DNA of 19,021 nucleotides, taken from assembly GCA_964345395.1 (NCBI GenBank), contig CAYFRA010000035.1, forward strand, positions 1 to 19,021. The letters are read 5' to 3'. Source of the stretch: UPXZ01 sp964345395. GTDB taxonomy: Bacteria; Bacteroidota; Bacteroidia; Bacteroidales; Paludibacteraceae. Each line of letters starts with the position of its first letter. Position 1 is the first letter of the stretch. A program made the position numbers and the translations under genes. This document shows, piece by piece, positions 16,563-19,021 of the stretch. Under the pieces are notes generated by a model. It searched no databases, was not told the origin of the DNA, and saw only the letters and a program-made list of their open reading frames with translations.

Positions 16563-18992
16563 ATGAAACGTACAAGTATGTTTTTAATATTTATATTTTT
16601 GTTTGGATGGATACTTCAAGCTCAAGACCTAACAGGAGTTCGCATCTACATCAATCCTGGGCATGGTGGTTACGATGCAGATGATAGAAATATCGTGATA
16701 CCTCCATTTACATCGGGTGATCCAAATGGATTTTGGGAGTCGAAAAGTAATTTACATAAAGGTTTGATGCTTAAGGAGATGTTGGATGAAGCTGGTGCTA
16801 CCAGTTTTATATCTCGAACACAAAATAGAACCGAAGATGATTTGTATCTATCGCAAATTGTGAGAGCTGCCAATGAGTCAAATGCTGACTTTATGCTCTC
16901 TATCCACTCCAATGCAGGTGCCGGAATAGCCAACTATGTTCTACAACTTTATGCTGGTGTCGATCCAGGTGATAATCATAATTACACTACACCAACTCCA
17001 CACTCTGAAACAAGCCGATTGATAAGTACAGAGATTGCAATCAATCAATACTCCAATCAACTCAATTCGTGGAGTGCAAATTATACGGTACGAGGCGATA
17101 AAACTTTTGGCAGAACTGCTATGGGCTGGTCAGATGGTTATGGAGTGTTACGTGGTTTGACTGTGCCGGGTGTCATTTCTGAAGGTTCTATGCACGACTA
17201 TATCCCAGAAACTTATCGATTGATGAATATGGAGTATAAATGGTTGGAGGCTTGGCATTTTCTCAAAGCATTCAATACTTATTTCAAAAAAACAACGCTT
17301 CCCAAAGGCAATATTGCCGGTATGGTAAAAGATAAGTTTTTGCCCAATGAGTCAAGTTATTACAAGCTGAAAAACTCCTTAGATGAACAGCTTTCTGTCA
17401 ATGATGCTAAGGTTATTTTAAATCCTGGTAATATTGAATATCAAGTGGATGATATGAATAATGGTATTTTTCTTTTCAAAGATTTAGAACCCGGTAGTTA
17501 TACCCTCACGGTAGAACACCCCGATTACCATACAGAAGTGTTGGAAGCAGAGGTCAAAGCCAACGAAACAACTTATTTAATCGTAAAATCAAATAAAATT
17601 AGAAATACTCCTCCACAAATTGTCGATTATGGTCCTATACCTACCGAACCTAATGCCCCTGTTTTGGCAAGCTCGGTAGTTTGGTTTCGTTTCAACTGGG
17701 ATGTCGATGTAAATAGTGCCCGTGAAGCGTTTAAGATTGAACCAGAGGTAGATGGCGAAATTATTTTCAAAGAATCCAACTTTGTTATGGAGTTTATTCC
17801 CAATAAACCATTGGATGTTTCTACAGAATATACGGTTACTTTAGATCAATCGTTGAGCCATCCTGATGGATTAAGTATGGATAACGAGTTCAGCTTCAAA
17901 TTCACTACAACAGATAGAAATCATCTTGAACTCTTGGCCGCTTATCCCTCTATGAATGAAACACAAATTCATTTTGAGTCTCCTACTTTTATTTTTGTTT
18001 TTGATAAAAAACTTCAAACTTCAGAGCTAATCAATGGTTTACAAGTTTATGACAAATCAGATAATATGTTGGTGAAAAACAAGCGAACACTCAAACACAA
18101 CGCATTTCCTGAGCCAATGGGTTCAACACAATTTACCGTAGGTGAAAACTTGGTGCCGGGCGAAGAGTATTATGTGAAATTTGAGAGAGGCATTATGGAT
18201 ATTGATGGTATTTTCTTAAGCGAAGATTTGATCATTCCATTTACAGCGGCTGATGTTCGTAATACGGATAACTTGCTTGTTGAAGATTTTGAAGCAACAG
18301 GCTTGATGCAAGTAGCCACTGATGAAAACCAACAAGTGAAATCAGCTTCGGTAACTCGAAGCACAAGTGATAAACTCTTTGGCTCATCATCCTATAACTT
18401 AAAGTATGAGTTTGACTCAGAGGGTGGAGGAGAAGTTACCTACTTATTCAATACGCCAACTCTATTGCTCAGCAATGATTCGGTAGTAGGCTTACATATC
18501 AAAGGAGACTTAAGCGGCAATCAACTTGTGCTTTTAATCGCTGATGATACCGAGAAGATTGAAATTGCAATGGATTCAATTCACTATGCAGGATGGAAGT
18601 TTAAAGAGAAAGCATTAGACCAACTACCTGTAGGCAAAGAGATGAGTTTATTAGGATTTAAAATCAAACAAAGCACTTCGCCCACTTCTACAATCAAAGG
18701 TTCTATATTTGTAGATAATATGTTGTGCTACAATGAACTCATCAATTTCACACCTATTACCAAGGATAATCAATTTGAAGTATATCCAAACCCTGCAACT
18801 GATTATATCAAAATTGTAGTGAAAGATAATTCTCAAATTGATAATGTGAAAATCTACTCATTAGATGGGAAATTGCTCCTTCATTCAAAGATATACGATG
18901 CAGTCGATGTCAGTACTCTAAGTGTTGGAACATATGTTTTGCAAATCAATACAAACAGAGGAAAACAAAGCCTCCCAATAATGATAAAATAG
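16563..18992 (+). CDS. Secreted N-acetylmuramoyl-L-alanine amidase (Amidase_3) with Big_5 domains and T9SS tail
   Basis: Zinc amidase cleaving the bond between MurNAc and the stem peptide of peptidoglycan. Residues 1-21 are a signal peptide (GWILQAQ). The catalytic domain spans about 25-240. Expected zinc ligands are His34 in NPGHGGYD, Glu59 in FWESKSN and His115 in SIHSNAG; the catalytic Glu is Glu207 in VISEGSMHDY. All are present, so the enzyme should be active. A transthyretin-like regulatory domain follows (about 248-342), then two Big_5 Ig-like domains (350-451 and 453-562), a jelly-roll-like region (about 570-733) and a T9SS sorting domain (from about 735; VYPNPATDYIKI to SLPIMIK). It is far longer than housekeeping AmiA/B/C-type amidases and its T9SS tail places it outside the cell, which argues for action on foreign walls rather than in the cell's own division. 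Confidence 0.93.
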   Translation: MKRTSMFLIFIFLFGWILQAQDLTGVRIYINPGHGGYDADDRNIVIPPFTSGDPNGFWESKSNLHKGLMLKEMLDEAGATSFISRTQNRTEDDLYLSQIVRAANESNADFMLSIHSNAGAGIANYVLQLYAGVDPGDNHNYTTPTPHSETSRLISTEIAINQYSNQLNSWSANYTVRGDKTFGRTAMGWSDGYGVLRGLTVPGVISEGSMHDYIPETYRLMNMEYKWLEAWHFLKAFNTYFKKTTLPKGNIAGMVKDKFLPNESSYYKLKNSLDEQLSVNDAKVILNPGNIEYQVDDMNNGIFLFKDLEPGSYTLTVEHPDYHTEVLEAEVKANETTYLIVKSNKIRNTPPQIVDYGPIPTEPNAPVLASSVVWFRFNWDVDVNSAREAFKIEPEVDGEIIFKESNFVMEFIPNKPLDVSTEYTVTLDQSLSHPDGLSMDNEFSFKFTTTDRNHLELLAAYPSMNETQIHFESPTFIFVFDKKLQTSELINGLQVYDKSDNMLVKNKRTLKHNAFPEPMGSTQFTVGENLVPGEEYYVKFERGIMDIDGIFLSEDLIIPFTAADVRNTDNLLVEDFEATGLMQVATDENQQVKSASVTRSTSDKLFGSSSYNLKYEFDSEGGGEVTYLFNTPTLLLSNDSVVGLHIKGDLSGNQLVLLIADDTEKIEIAMDSIHYAGWKFKEKALDQLPVGKEMSLLGFKIKQSTSPTSTIKGSIFVDNMLCYNELINFTPITKDNQFEVYPNPATDYIKIVVKDNSQIDNVKIYSLDGKLLLHSKIYDAVDVSTLSVGTYVLQINTNRGKQSLPIMIK

Positions 18993-19021
18993 CAATGAGA
19001 TAATAGCGAGGCGGAAAAAGC

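Noticed and set aside
18993..19021. Possible left arm of a terminator (GCGAGGCGGAAAAAGC) after the amidase gene
   Set aside because: The window ends before any complementary arm, so a hairpin cannot be shown.
1..19021. CRISPR arrays, tRNA or rRNA genes, insertion sequences, phage genes
   Set aside because: No spaced repeats, RNA-gene structures, transposase or integrase motifs were seen in the readable sequence.

Overview
The window reads as one strand of a polysaccharide-utilisation-type locus from a Bacteroidota bacterium, most likely Bacteroidales. The reasons are a SusC/SusD pair, lipoproteins with Bacteroidota-style signals, AT-rich DNA, mostly no Shine-Dalgarno sequences, and at least four proteins ending in the type IX secretion (T9SS) C-terminal sorting domain. 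All genes are on the + strand. Two runs of exactly 100 N (7930-8029 and 9730-9829) look like scaffold-gap placeholders of unknown true length, so this is a draft assembly.

Layout. Positions 1-487 hold no gene but have two perfect 12-bp inverted repeats (31-42/109-120 and 381-392/404-415), the second a compact hairpin in the likely leader. Then come a SusC-like TonB-dependent transporter (488-3634), a SusD-like lipoprotein (3687-5453), an unrecognised SusE-position protein (5506-6363), and a PKD plus beta-propeller lipoprotein cut off by gap 1 (6389-7929). A GHL10-family glycoside hydrolase follows; it lost its N-terminus in gap 1 and is interrupted by gap 2 inside a fibronectin-III-like domain (8030-9729, resuming at 9832-10443). 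Next is a large secreted protein with a split InlB-type repeat, an OB-fold-like region and a DUF4623-like propeller (10499-13054). A strong intrinsic terminator (13091-13127) separates this from a second gene group: a DUF2233/NAGPA phosphodiester glycosidase (13161-15617), a small WD40/TolB-like propeller protein (15630-16550), and an Amidase_3 N-acetylmuramoyl-L-alanine amidase (16563-18992).

How they may work together (inference). The amidase would strip stem peptides from peptidoglycan. The GHL10 enzyme, related to E. coli DigH which cuts peptide-free glycan strands, would cleave the denuded glycan. The NAGPA-type enzyme would cut GlcNAc-1-phosphodiesters, the linkage that joins wall teichoic acid to MurNAc. 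SusC/SusD would import the fragments. The enzymes carry T9SS tails, so they would act outside the cell or on its surface. The main hypothesis is therefore a locus for scavenging cell walls of other bacteria, possibly Gram-positive walls. No regulator, sugar kinase or inner-membrane transporter is visible in the window.
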